Part shown: positions 45,995-54,673 of the stretch, one piece after another
Numbering within the stretch: position 1 is the stretch's first letter
Layout of the letters: each line of letters starts with the position of its first letter
Assembly (NCBI RefSeq): GCF_001854475.1
Contig: NZ_MNAN01000027.1
Span: 280,428-344,427 of the forward strand
Source of the DNA: Pseudoalteromonas byunsanensis
GTDB taxonomy: Bacteria > Pseudomonadota > Gammaproteobacteria > Enterobacterales > Alteromonadaceae
Direction: 5' to 3'
DNA length: 64,000 nucleotides
The notes under the pieces: model-generated
Told to the model about the DNA's origin: nothing
The model's input: only the letters and a program-made list of their open reading frames with translations
Database searches by the model: none
Program-made: the position numbers and the translations under genes

Positions 45995-47032
45995 ATGCAA
46001 CTTCGCTCATTTATTTTCTGTTTACTCTTTGGCGGGCTGAGTGCTTCGACTTTTGCAGCGCCAGCCAGTGATAGTGGCTCAGAACACGACGAAATTGACC
46101 TCGTAAAACAGTGTATTCTCAATGAAGTGATCTCCGGGGATAAGACTCGTACCGTTGAGCAACTGCGTCAATATTGCGCACAGCTTGATGTCGACAAACA
46201 ACTTAGCGCACTTGATAAGCGCATGGCCCGTGAGCGCGTAAGCCAAACCAACCGTAATGTGATCACGCCACATCATCGTAACTATATTTTACCCGTATCT
46301 TATATAACCGATCCCAATAGCCGACCGTTTAGCGGTCTGCGTGCCATTGATGAAGAAGAAGGCGAGCCACTCGACAACTTTGAAGTGAAATATCAACTTT
46401 CACTCAAGGTCCCTATTTATTCTGGGTTTTCTGATAAAGATCAGGCCATTTATATGGGCTTTACACTTAAATCGTTTTGGCAGTTTTATAACAAAGACAT
46501 CTCCTCCCCGTTTCGTGAAACCAATTACGAGCCAGAACTGTTTTGGGTCAACTTCTTGGATGATGATAATGTTTTGTGGGGTGATGAAATGGCCTTTGTG
46601 CTGGGTATCTCTCACCAATCCAATGGTCGAAGCCAGCCAAACTCACGCTCTTGGAATCGCATTTATGCCAACTTTATCTGGGAAAATAGAGGTTTTGTAT
46701 TCAGCTTTAAACCCTGGTATCGCTTACCTGAAGAACGTAAAGAAGACATACTAACTGCCAAAGGTGATGATAACCCTGACATCTATAAATACATGGGTTA
46801 TTTCGAGTTTAGTGGTGTTTACAGATATGAAGAACATGAGTTTGGATTCATGACCCGTAATAACCTTAACAGTGATAATAAAGGCGCAATACAACTCGAC
46901 TGGTCTTTTCCTATCTCGGGTAGATTGCGTGGCTATGCGCAATATTTTAACGGTTATGGCGAAAGCATGATTGATTACAATGCCCATATCCAACGCTTTG
47001 GTGTGGGCATCTTACTCACCGATATTCTCTAA
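45995..47032 (+). CDS. pldA: Outer membrane phospholipase A (OMPLA)
   Basis: This 345-residue protein has a signal peptide (LRSFIFCLLFGGLSASTFA) and the OMPLA barrel. The catalytic motif GISHQSNGRSQPNSRSWNR contains the His-Ser pair (HxSNG) and the Asn/Ser-Arg motif; FVFSFKPWYRLPE and FSGVYRYEEHEFGFMTR are barrel strands. It hydrolyses phospholipids that reach the outer leaflet when it dimerises with calcium. An N-terminal region of about 90 residues precedes the barrel, longer than in E. coli. Gene order gives no partner; it converges with the malic enzyme gene. Confidence 0.94.
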   Translation: MQLRSFIFCLLFGGLSASTFAAPASDSGSEHDEIDLVKQCILNEVISGDKTRTVEQLRQYCAQLDVDKQLSALDKRMARERVSQTNRNVITPHHRNYILPVSYITDPNSRPFSGLRAIDEEEGEPLDNFEVKYQLSLKVPIYSGFSDKDQAIYMGFTLKSFWQFYNKDISSPFRETNYEPELFWVNFLDDDNVLWGDEMAFVLGISHQSNGRSQPNSRSWNRIYANFIWENRGFVFSFKPWYRLPEERKEDILTAKGDDNPDIYKYMGYFEFSGVYRYEEHEFGFMTRNNLNSDNKGAIQLDWSFPISGRLRGYAQYFNGYGESMIDYNAHIQRFGVGILLTDIL

Positions 47033-47037
47033 CATAT

Positions 47038-47066
47038 AAAAAAGGCCAGCGGTTGCTGGCCTTTTT
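47038..47066. terminator. Bidirectional terminator between pldA and the malic enzyme gene
   Basis: AAAAAGGCCAGC (47038-47049) pairs with GCTGGCCTTTTT across a 4-base loop (GGTT). A/T runs on both sides serve the two convergent genes. Confidence 0.88.
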
Positions 47067-47077
47067 TATCATACATC

Positions 47078-48334
47078 TTACTGCGCTTTATGATGTGCCA
47101 TGTAGTTTTCTGGCAAGTCAACCTGCGCGACACCGGACTCAATCGCTGCATGCGCAACAGCTTTAGCAATGCGTGGTAACAGACGCGGATCCATAGGTTT
47201 AGGAATAATGTACTGCGGACCAAACTCAAGACTTTCCACATCCGCAGCTCTAAGCACTTCTTCTGGAACAGGCTCTTTGGCAATACTACGAATCGCTTCA
47301 ACGGCAGCAATTTTCATTTCATCATTAATAGCCGTTGCTCTAACATCCAGCGCACCGCGGAAAATAAACGGGAAGCACAATACGTTATTTACTTGGTTAG
47401 GAAAATCAGAGCGACCTGTAGCCATTATCAAGTCCTTGCGAACACTGTGCGCCAGTTCTGGGTGGATTTCAGGGTCTGGGTTTGAACATGCAAATACCAC
47501 TGGTTTGTCTGCCATTAATTTCAACTCTTCTGGCTTTAACAAGTCAGGGCCAGATACTCCAACAAACACATCAGCTTCAGCAATTACATCCAGCAAAGTG
47601 CGCTTATCTGTGTTGTTGGCAAACAACTTTTTATACTCGTTTAAGTCATCTCGACGTGTATGGATCACACCTTTGCGGTCAAGCATGTAAATATGTTCAC
47701 GCTGAGCGCCACACTTGATCAATAGCTCCATACAAGCAATAGCCGCAGCGCCGGCACCTAAACAAACGATAATGGCGTCATGAATGTCTTTGCCTTGGAT
47801 CTCAAGCGCATTTAGCATACCCGCAGCTGTCACAATGGCAGTACCATGCTGATCATCATGAAACACAGGAATATCACAACGTTCAATTAGCGCCTTTTCA
47901 ATTTCAAAGCATTCTGGCGCTTTGATATCTTCTAGATTAATACCACCGAATGTGTCTGCGATATTGGCAACAGTATTGATGAAATCTTCGGTTGTGCGAT
48001 GTTTCACTTCAATGTCGATAGAGTCTAGACCCGCGAAGCGTTTGAACAGCAGTGCTTTACCTTCCATAACAGGCTTCGATGCTAATGGGCCCAAGTTACC
48101 CAATCCCAAAATGGCGGTACCATTGCTGATCACAGCAACCATGTTACCTTTACCAGTATATTGGTAAGCAGCAGCAGGATCGGCAGCGATTTCACGTACG
48201 GGCTCTGCAACACCGGGGCTATAAGCCAGTGCGAGGTCTTTTACGGTTTCCGCTGGCTTGGTCAGCTCTACGCTGATTTTACCTGGAACGGGATGAGCAT
48301 GATAATGTAGTGCTTGTTCACGAAAGTTTGACAT
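47078..48334 (-). CDS. maeB: NAD(P)-dependent malic enzyme, short form
   Basis: This 418-residue protein oxidatively decarboxylates malate to pyruvate. It has the N-terminal malic domain (LALAYSPGVAEPVREIA, GNMVAVISNGTAILGLGNLGPLASKPVMEGK, IKAPECFEIE, FHDDQHGTAIVTAAG) and the NAD(P)-binding domain (IVCLGAGAAAIACMELL). The C-terminal phosphotransacetylase-like domain of full-length MaeB (about 750 residues) is absent, so it is the short type common in several bacteria. Cofactor preference cannot be read with confidence. A 600-base AT-rich region lies upstream. Confidence 0.92.
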   Translation of the reverse strand: MSNFREQALHYHAHPVPGKISVELTKPAETVKDLALAYSPGVAEPVREIAADPAAAYQYTGKGNMVAVISNGTAILGLGNLGPLASKPVMEGKALLFKRFAGLDSIDIEVKHRTTEDFINTVANIADTFGGINLEDIKAPECFEIEKALIERCDIPVFHDDQHGTAIVTAAGMLNALEIQGKDIHDAIIVCLGAGAAAIACMELLIKCGAQREHIYMLDRKGVIHTRRDDLNEYKKLFANNTDKRTLLDVIAEADVFVGVSGPDLLKPEELKLMADKPVVFACSNPDPEIHPELAHSVRKDLIMATGRSDFPNQVNNVLCFPFIFRGALDVRATAINDEMKIAAVEAIRSIAKEPVPEEVLRAADVESLEFGPQYIIPKPMDPRLLPRIAKAVAHAAIESGVAQVDLPENYMAHHKAQ

Positions 48335-48935
48335 GACGCGATTTTTTCCTGCTAGAAGTTAAAAGTGAGAGTGAGATAAAATTCGCAAAGTTAGTTAAAC
48401 AATACCTTGTTTATAAATATATTCAAGCTATTTGAGGTCGATCCACTTAAGCGATATTTAGCCGAAAATCACCACATTTTTACCGACTTTTAACCTAAAT
48501 TAATTCATTTAATGCAGCCTTTCCGTAAAAAAGTAGCCATGTTTTTGCTCTGATAATGTGCAACTTTATCTAAACGGGCAGTTAAAACGAAAAACAAACA
48601 AAATAGAAGAAGTTAATTGCTTTTAACCCTTTTTTCTTGAAATTTAACTACATGTTAAAGAACTTCTTGTTTTTGGAGCAAATTATCGCCGGCATTTTTA
48701 TGCAATAAATGAATCATCATAAGCAAACCTAACCTCATGTAATGATTAAAATATAATCGTATAAGAATAAAATACAAATGCATAACAATGAATAATGGAG
48801 ATAATGAAAATAAATTAGAGTGTTAACTCTATTTAATATTATTTTGCATAACATATGACAGTTTAAGATAGATACATGACGATAAGGTAAAGTGCAGTAG
48901 ACGTCGTCATCACAGGTATAAAAATTTTAGGCACA
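48335..48935. other. AT-rich intergenic region upstream of the malic enzyme gene
   Basis: These 601 bases hold no credible coding frame, tRNA or clear repeat. The region is very AT-rich and contains short T and A runs. It should include the malic enzyme promoter on the minus strand, but no convincing -35/-10 pair could be assigned. Confidence 0.4.
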
Positions 48936-48961
48936 AAAAAAGCACCCTTAGGTGCTTTTTT
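48936..48961 (-). terminator. Terminator of rpmE
   Basis: An 11-bp stem (AAAAAAGCACC with its complement, loop CTTA) lies 14 bases past the rpmE stop and is followed by a T-run on the minus strand. Confidence 0.85.
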
Positions 48962-48974
48962 AGTCAAACATTTC

Positions 48975-49190
48975 TTATTTCTTGCTGCTAAGCGCGCCGA
49001 AACGTTTGTTGAAGCGATCAACACGACCACCTGTATCAAGAATTTTTTGCTTACCAGTATAGAACGGGTGACACTCAGAACATACGTCTAAGTGGATGTC
49101 TTTACATAGTGTTGAACGAGTTTCGAACTTGTTACCACATGAACAAGTAGCGTTGATCGTTTCGTAATTAGGGTGAATACCTTCTTTCAT
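48975..49190 (-). CDS. rpmE: 50S ribosomal protein L31 (zinc-binding form)
   Basis: This 71-residue ribosomal protein L31 carries the C+ zinc set: Cys16, Cys18, Cys37 and Cys40 ([22 protein letters not shown]). It is therefore the RpmE form rather than the zinc-free paralogue YkgM, and would be the form used when zinc is sufficient. It is transcribed divergently from priA, as in E. coli. The final segment DRFNKRFG is typical. Confidence 0.97.
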   Translation of the reverse strand: MKEGIHPNYETINATCSCGNKFETRSTLCKDIHLDVCSECHPFYTGKQKILDTGGRVDRFNKRFGALSSKK

Positions 49191-49424
49191 AGCAACCTCT
49201 GGTTAGGCCGTATCGCTCTCCAAACCCGAAGTTTGGCACCATACGTAGTTTATACAAATTAGTGGACGCGTATTTTATGTAACTCGTGAGTTTTCCACAA
49301 GCAATAAATCAACAAAAATAGTATTTTTTGTACAATCGACCGCTTAGCCACCGAGTTAAACTAGGTTTTTTCAGCCGCCTTTAGTACATTAGCAGGCATG
49401 TTAAGTTGCCTAACAGGCTCATAG

Positions 49425-51593
49425 ATGTTTGCTGAAGTTGCTATTAAAGTGCCTTTATTTCGTACATTTGATTACGCGATACCGGAGCACTGTACCGTAA
49501 CAGTGGGCTGTCGAGTCAAAGTACCTTTTGGCAATAGAAAGTTAGTCGCAGTTGTATTGGCGATTAAATCTCATACCGAAGTACCCGAAAATAAGCTAAA
49601 AAAAATTGTACAGGTATTAGACAGTAGCCCAATTTTATCGCCAGAACATATTAAATTTTTGCGCTTTACCGCCCAATATTATGCGCATCCACTGGGCGAA
49701 ACCTTGTTTACAGCGCTACCAGCCGCATTACGAGAAGGTGAGCATCCAGATAAAACTACTGTTGCTACCTTTTCTTTGACCCAAAAGGGTAAACAGCTTC
49801 CCACGCTCAGAGCAAAAAAACAGCAAGCTTTACTGAAACAACTCAGTGAATCTGGCGAATCTAGCTTAACTGAGCTCAAAGCGCTTGGCTTTAGTAAACA
49901 GCAAATCAATGCGCTACTAGATAAACAGTTAATAAAAGAGCAAATCAAACACGACATTCAGTGGCAAAGCCAAGTACTTAACATCGCGTCTAAGCCAAAA
50001 TTAAATGAAGAACAAGCCACCGCCTGTAGTGCGATTAATCAACAAGCGGACTTTCGCTGCTTTTTACTCGAAGGCGTGACAGGCAGTGGCAAAACAGAAG
50101 TCTACCTACAAAGTTTAGAGCGCGTTTTACATAACGGTTTGCAGGCTTTAGTCTTAGTCCCTGAAATAGGATTAACACCACAAACCGTCAACCGTTTTAG
50201 ACGACGCTTTCCCGACACGCCCATTGATTTATGGCATTCAAATTTAACAGATAATGAGCGCCTACATACTTGGAGACGATCTGAAAAAGGTAGCTGTGCC
50301 CTAGTGATTGGCACTCGTTCCAGTATCTTTTTACCTTTCAAAAACCTCGGGATGATCATCGTTGATGAAGAGCATGATGGTTCCTTTAAACAACAAGAAG
50401 GCCTGCGTTATCACGCCCGAGATTTAGCGGCGTATCGCTGTGCCAATCAAGAAAAACCTCTGATTTTAGGCACCGCCACGCCGGCGTTAGAAACCTTGCA
50501 CAAAGCCATCAGTGGTAAATATCAGCTACTGACACTTTCGCAGCGAGCGCAAACCACCACCGACAATCAATTTTTACTTGTTGATATGAAGGGCCAAAGT
50601 GAACAGTTTGGTTTCTCTGCTAATACCTTGAAACACATTGAAGCCACACTCAAGCGCGCTAAACAGGTGATGGTATTTTTAAATCGCAGAGGCTACGCGC
50701 CAACTTTACTGTGCCACGAATGTGGCTGGTTAAGTCAGTGTAATCATTGCAGCGCCAGCAGTACCTACCATAAAGCGATGAGCAGGTTAGTGTGTCATCA
50801 CTGCGGACAACAAAGCTTCGTCCCGCCGCAGTGCCCCGACTGCGGCAGCACACAAATCATGCCTGCGGGGTTAGGCACAGAGCAACTAGAAAGCTTTTTG
50901 TCTGAGCGTTTTCCCGACACGCCAATTAGCCGCATTGACCGTGATACCACACGCAAAAAAGGCGCGCTAGAGGATGCTTTGGCAGATATCAACCAAGGTG
51001 GTGCGAGAATATTGGTCGGCACACAGATGCTTGCTAAGGGCCACCATTTTGCCGATGTCAGCCTTGTCGTGATCCTTGATGTAGACAGTGGTCTGTATTC
51101 CAGCGATTTTCGCGCTACAGAACATATGGCACAGCTTATTACTCAGGTTGCAGGACGCGCTGGGCGCAGTGGCGAAGCTGGTAGGGTGTTGCTACAAACA
51201 CATTTCCCCGAACATCCATTATTACAAGATTTGGTGAATAATGGCTATCAAGATTTTGCTCGATATGCACTAAAAGAACGTGAAGAAGCTCTGTTGCCGC
51301 CATATAGTCATCTAGCAATATTGCGCGCACAAGCGACCAATGCACAATTGGTATTCGACTTTTTAACAGATCTGGTTCCAGCTACCCCCTACTGTGGTAT
51401 ACAATTGCTCGGGCCGATCCCCGCACCGATGGAGCGAATGGCGGGTAAGTATCGATATCAATTACATATTCAAGCTTCAGAACGTGTGGTGCTACACAAC
51501 TATATTGCGCAGCTAATGGCTTATATCAGTGAGCATAAGCTGGCCAACCGCGTTCGCTGGAGTATAGACATAGATCCAATGGATACCTACTAA
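49425..51593 (+). CDS. priA: Primosomal protein N' (replication restart helicase PriA)
   Basis: This 722-residue helicase reloads the replisome at stalled forks. It has the N-terminal 3' DNA-binding domain (VAIKVPLFRTFDYAIPEHCTVTVGCRVKVPFGNRKLVAVV), the helicase core with Walker A GVTGSGKTEVYLQSL and DEEHDGSFKQQEGLRYHARDLA, the zinc-binding CHECGWLSQCNHCSASSTYH...CHHCGQQSFVPPQCPDCGS, and AKGHHFADVSLVVILDVDSGLYSSDFRATEHMAQLITQVAGRAGR. Length is close to E. coli PriA (732). It is followed 8 bases on by the ftsN-type gene. Confidence 0.97.
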   Translation: MFAEVAIKVPLFRTFDYAIPEHCTVTVGCRVKVPFGNRKLVAVVLAIKSHTEVPENKLKKIVQVLDSSPILSPEHIKFLRFTAQYYAHPLGETLFTALPAALREGEHPDKTTVATFSLTQKGKQLPTLRAKKQQALLKQLSESGESSLTELKALGFSKQQINALLDKQLIKEQIKHDIQWQSQVLNIASKPKLNEEQATACSAINQQADFRCFLLEGVTGSGKTEVYLQSLERVLHNGLQALVLVPEIGLTPQTVNRFRRRFPDTPIDLWHSNLTDNERLHTWRRSEKGSCALVIGTRSSIFLPFKNLGMIIVDEEHDGSFKQQEGLRYHARDLAAYRCANQEKPLILGTATPALETLHKAISGKYQLLTLSQRAQTTTDNQFLLVDMKGQSEQFGFSANTLKHIEATLKRAKQVMVFLNRRGYAPTLLCHECGWLSQCNHCSASSTYHKAMSRLVCHHCGQQSFVPPQCPDCGSTQIMPAGLGTEQLESFLSERFPDTPISRIDRDTTRKKGALEDALADINQGGARILVGTQMLAKGHHFADVSLVVILDVDSGLYSSDFRATEHMAQLITQVAGRAGRSGEAGRVLLQTHFPEHPLLQDLVNNGYQDFARYALKEREEALLPPYSHLAILRAQATNAQLVFDFLTDLVPATPYCGIQLLGPIPAPMERMAGKYRYQLHIQASERVVLHNYIAQLMAYISEHKLANRVRWSIDIDPMDTY

Positions 51594-51600
51594 GTAAGTT

Positions 51601-52128
51601 ATGGCACAACACGATTATATAAATAGAAAGCCAAAAAATAACAAAGGCAGCAAAAATACAGCGCCGCGAAAACCCTTTCCAGCGCTGCTTGCTGTGACGG
51701 CGCTAGCGCTCGTTGCAGGATTTGCTTATGGCCTTTGGTACATCAAACACAATGCAGAACCAGAAAAAATCTCGCCTGTTAGCGCACCAACGAAGAAAGC
51801 GCCAGAAAAACTACAAAAACCTGTTATCAAACCCTTTTTGGAAGAAATAAAAGAACATGAAGTAAAGGTTGATGTAAAAGAAATTGAAAGTAAAGGTCCC
51901 TACCAAATGCAATGTGGCTCGTTCAGAACCCATGCTCAAGCTGAAGAAATGAAGGCTAAAATGGCATTTGCTGGGCTTATCGCAGAAATTCGCCGCACCG
52001 AGGGCAGCAATGGTGTCTGGTACCGGGTTCGTTTAGGACCATACGACACCAAGCGCAAGGCCGAGAGTGACAAGAATAAACTCAAGCGCATCAAGATCAT
52101 GGGCTGCGGCATATGGGGTTGGACTTGA
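51601..52128 (+). CDS. ftsN: SPOR domain cell-division protein (FtsN-type)
   Basis: The 175-residue protein has a basic cytoplasmic N-terminus (QHDYINRKPKNNKGSKNTAPRKPF), one membrane helix (ALLAVTALALVAGFAYGLWYI), a charged linker, and a C-terminal SPOR domain (YQMQCGSFRTHAQAEEMKAKMAFAGLIAEIRR...WYRVRLGPYDTKRKAESDKNKLK). SPOR domains bind denuded septal peptidoglycan. It lies where ftsN is found in E. coli, between priA and hslV, and has the same topology, but it is much shorter than the 319-residue E. coli protein, so the name rests on domain order and position. Confidence 0.8.
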   Translation: MAQHDYINRKPKNNKGSKNTAPRKPFPALLAVTALALVAGFAYGLWYIKHNAEPEKISPVSAPTKKAPEKLQKPVIKPFLEEIKEHEVKVDVKEIESKGPYQMQCGSFRTHAQAEEMKAKMAFAGLIAEIRRTEGSNGVWYRVRLGPYDTKRKAESDKNKLKRIKIMGCGIWGWT

Positions 52129-52149
52129 TTTTAGGCCAATCACCCATAT
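52124..52149 (+). promoter_or_regulatory. Candidate heat-shock (sigma-32) promoter of hslVU
   Basis: CTTGATT (52124-52130) and ACCCATAT (52142-52149) match the sigma-32 consensus (CTTGAA / CCCCATNT) well, with spacing of about 12. The -35 lies over the end of the ftsN-type gene. Transcription would start near 52156, giving a leader of about 50 bases. hslVU is a classical sigma-32 operon, which supports the call. Confidence 0.65.
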
Positions 52150-52171
52150 CTTGTAATTATCTGATTAATAG

Positions 52172-52197
52172 AAGGCGCCTAGAGCGCCTTAGTTTTT
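52172..52197 (+). terminator. Hairpin in the hslV leader / terminator of the ftsN-type gene
   Basis: AAGGCGC (52172-52178) pairs with GCGCCTT (52184-52190), followed by AGTTTTT. It looks like an intrinsic terminator for the upstream gene but lies within the expected hslV 5' leader, 11 bases before the hslV ATG. A stem-loop in the E. coli hslVU leader has been described as affecting mRNA stability, so this one may have a dual role. Confidence 0.6.
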
Positions 52198-52207
52198 AAG
52201 GAATACT

Positions 52208-52726
52208 ATGACTACCATCGTAAGCGTACGTCGCGACAACAAAGTTGTCATTGGTGGAGATGGCCAAGTGTCACTTGGTAACACAGTAATGAAAGGTAAT
52301 GCCCGCAAAGTGCGTCGTCTATACAACGGCAAAGTACTGGCAGGGTTTGCTGGCGGTACAGCGGATGCATTTACGTTATTCGAGCGTTTTGAAGGCAAAC
52401 TCGAAATGTACCAAGGTAACCTCACCAAAGCCGCGGTTGAAATGGCCAAAGATTGGCGCAGCGACAGAGCCCTGCGTAAACTAGAAGCATTGCTTGCCGT
52501 CGCTGACGAAACAGCCTCATTGATCATCACAGGTAACGGTGATGTGGTTCAGCCAGAAAATGATCTAATCGCGATCGGTAGCGGTGGTAATTTTGCCCAG
52601 TCAGCTGCCATTGCACTGCTTGAGAACACCGACTTAAGCGCTCGAGAAATTGTTGAGAAAAGTCTCAAAATTGCAGGTGATATCTGCGTATTTACCAACA
52701 ATTTCCAAACTATTGAAGAATTGTAA
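52208..52726 (+). CDS. hslV: HslV (ClpQ) ATP-dependent protease subunit
   Basis: This 172-residue proteasome-like peptidase is the catalytic core of HslUV. The nucleophile is the N-terminal threonine exposed after Met removal ([38 protein letters not shown]), with GGDGQ and the Lys of [11 protein letters not shown] near the active site. It is preceded by AAGGA and followed 11 bases on by hslU. The length is standard (E. coli 176). Confidence 0.97.
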   Translation: MTTIVSVRRDNKVVIGGDGQVSLGNTVMKGNARKVRRLYNGKVLAGFAGGTADAFTLFERFEGKLEMYQGNLTKAAVEMAKDWRSDRALRKLEALLAVADETASLIITGNGDVVQPENDLIAIGSGGNFAQSAAIALLENTDLSAREIVEKSLKIAGDICVFTNNFQTIEEL

Positions 52727-52737
52727 GAGGAATTGCC

Positions 52738-54066
52738 ATGACTGCAATGACCCCAAGAGAAATCGTACACGAATTAGACCAGCATATTATTGGTCAAAAC
52801 CAAGCAAAGAAAGCCGTTGCGATTGCGCTTCGTAACCGTTGGCGCCGTATGCAATTGAACGATGACTTACGCGCTGAAGTCACACCAAAAAATATCCTTA
52901 TGATCGGTCCAACCGGTGTGGGTAAAACTGAGATTGCAAGACGTCTGGCTAAATTGGCTAACGCTCCGTTCATCAAAGTTGAAGCCACCAAGTTCACCGA
53001 GGTGGGCTATGTAGGTAAAGAAGTCGAATCAATCATCAAAGATTTGGTCGATATTTCTTTCAAAATGACACGCGAACAACAGGCTAAGAAGTACCAGCAT
53101 CGCGCCGAAGAAGCTGCTGAAGAGCGTATTCTTGACGCCTTACTGCCACCGGCTAAAGACGCTTGGGGTGAGTCACAACCAAGCGAAAACAGCTCAACCC
53201 GTCAGACATTTCGTAAAAAGCTACGTGAAGGTCAGCTAGACGACAAAGAAATCGATATCGACATCGCCGAGTCAGCGCCTCAGGTTGAGATAATGTCTCC
53301 CCCTGGTATGGAAGAAATGACCAACCAATTGCAGGGCATGTTCCAGAGCATGACTGGCGAGAAAAAGAAAAAGAAAAAACTCAAAATCAAAGATGCATTT
53401 AAGCTGCTTGTTGAAGAAGAAGCCGCCAGAATGGTTAACCCAGAAGAGCTAAAAGAACAAGCTATCTTCTCGGTAGAGCAAAACGGCATCGTGTTCATTG
53501 ATGAAATCGACAAGATCTGTAAACGCGGTGAAGCTCAGGGTCCTGATGTAAGCCGTGAAGGTGTACAGCGTGACTTATTACCACTGATCGAGGGTTCAAC
53601 CGTCAACACCAAGCATGGCATGGTTAAAACTGACCATATTCTGTTTATCGCTTCAGGTGCGTTCCAGATGGCAAAACCATCTGATCTTATTCCTGAATTG
53701 CAAGGCCGTTTACCGATCCGAGTCGAGTTACAACCACTTACAGCTGGCGACTTCAAGCGTATCTTAACCGAGCCACACGCTTCACTCACCGAGCAACAGC
53801 AGGCACTGATGAAAACGGAGCAGGTTGAGATAAACTTTACCGACGATGCAATTACCCGTATCGCAGAAGCCGCTTGGCAAGTGAACGAAAAAACCGAGAA
53901 TATCGGAGCGCGTCGTTTACATACGGTGATGGAGAAGCTGATGGAAGAGCTTTCTTATGATGCGTCAGAGAAAACAGGCGATTCATTCGTCATTGATTCT
54001 CAGTACGTTGAGAAGCATCTCGATGCACTGGTACAAGACGAAGACTTATCACGCTTTATTCTTTAA
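52738..54066 (+). CDS. hslU: HslU (ClpY) AAA+ ATPase
   Basis: This 442-residue AAA+ unfoldase feeds proteins to HslV. The N-terminus ([36 protein letters not shown]) and Walker A ([17 protein letters not shown]) precede the I-domain (acidic, with a KKKKKKLKI stretch), Walker B ([13 protein letters not shown]), [15 protein letters not shown] and the sensor-2 region ([19 protein letters not shown]). The GYVGKEVES pore motif is present. It forms an operon with hslV. Confidence 0.97.
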   Translation: MTAMTPREIVHELDQHIIGQNQAKKAVAIALRNRWRRMQLNDDLRAEVTPKNILMIGPTGVGKTEIARRLAKLANAPFIKVEATKFTEVGYVGKEVESIIKDLVDISFKMTREQQAKKYQHRAEEAAEERILDALLPPAKDAWGESQPSENSSTRQTFRKKLREGQLDDKEIDIDIAESAPQVEIMSPPGMEEMTNQLQGMFQSMTGEKKKKKKLKIKDAFKLLVEEEAARMVNPEELKEQAIFSVEQNGIVFIDEIDKICKRGEAQGPDVSREGVQRDLLPLIEGSTVNTKHGMVKTDHILFIASGAFQMAKPSDLIPELQGRLPIRVELQPLTAGDFKRILTEPHASLTEQQQALMKTEQVEINFTDDAITRIAEAAWQVNEKTENIGARRLHTVMEKLMEELSYDASEKTGDSFVIDSQYVEKHLDALVQDEDLSRFIL

Positions 54067-54074
54067 TACACTCA

Positions 54075-54097
54075 AAGCGGAGCCCAGCGCTCCGCTT
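54075..54097 (+). terminator. Terminator-like hairpin after hslU
   Basis: AAGCGGAGC and GCTCCGCTT form a perfect 9-bp GC stem 8 bases past the hslU stop. It lacks a good T-run, and a second hairpin (GCTTGC/GCAAGC, 54094-54112) follows, so readthrough into the DUF971 gene is possible. Confidence 0.55.
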
Positions 54098-54114
54098 GCT
54101 TCCATGGCAAGCCT

Positions 54115-54489
54115 ATGTATATCGTAACAAAACTCCATTATCATCAACAAAGTCGAACCTTAGATGTCTACTTTGACGATGGGCTGCAATGTACACTTAA
54201 TGCTCAGCTGCTACGTACTCACTCCCCCTCAGCTGAAGTACAGGGCCATGGCTTGGGCGAAATGAAACTGGTATTAAACAAACAAAACGTCGCTATCGAC
54301 AAATTGGAACCCGTCGGCCATTACGCCGTAAGAATTGTATTTGATGATGGTCATAATACGGGGCTGTTTAGCTGGCAATATTTAAGAACCCTATGTGCCG
54401 ACCATGAAACATTATGGGCACGCTACCTTGAGCGTGTTAAAGCACATCAAGACAATGAGCACAGCGTCCCCATCAAGTTTGTGCCGTAA
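54115..54489 (+). CDS. DUF971 domain protein
   Basis: This 124-residue protein matches DUF971 (the gamma-butyrobetaine hydroxylase-like N-terminal domain), seen in LEVYFDDG-type and VGHYAVRIVFDDGHNTGLFSWQYLRTL segments. Members are small, often iron-sulfur-cluster-related proteins encoded next to hslVU or in Mrp contexts. No Cys cluster motif is obvious here. The position directly after hslU is common across marine gammaproteobacteria. Confidence 0.88.
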   Translation: MYIVTKLHYHQQSRTLDVYFDDGLQCTLNAQLLRTHSPSAEVQGHGLGEMKLVLNKQNVAIDKLEPVGHYAVRIVFDDGHNTGLFSWQYLRTLCADHETLWARYLERVKAHQDNEHSVPIKFVP

Positions 54490-54673
54490 TTCCCCACCCA
54501 CCTTCGTTATCTGGCTTTCGTCTAGACTAATTACTTTAATTAGGTACAATGGCGAGCTTCCAAAGCCCTGCATAACCAAACATCAAAACACATCCTCACT
54601 ATTTACTCATATCATGTGATTGAACGCTTCACCGAAGATGTACTGATAATAAGACAAATAAAGCCAAATACCT

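Noticed and set aside
48335..48935. Long AT-rich gap considered as a place for a small RNA or small protein
   Set aside because: No orphan terminator, promoter pair or coding frame with a ribosome site was found apart from the rpmE terminator.
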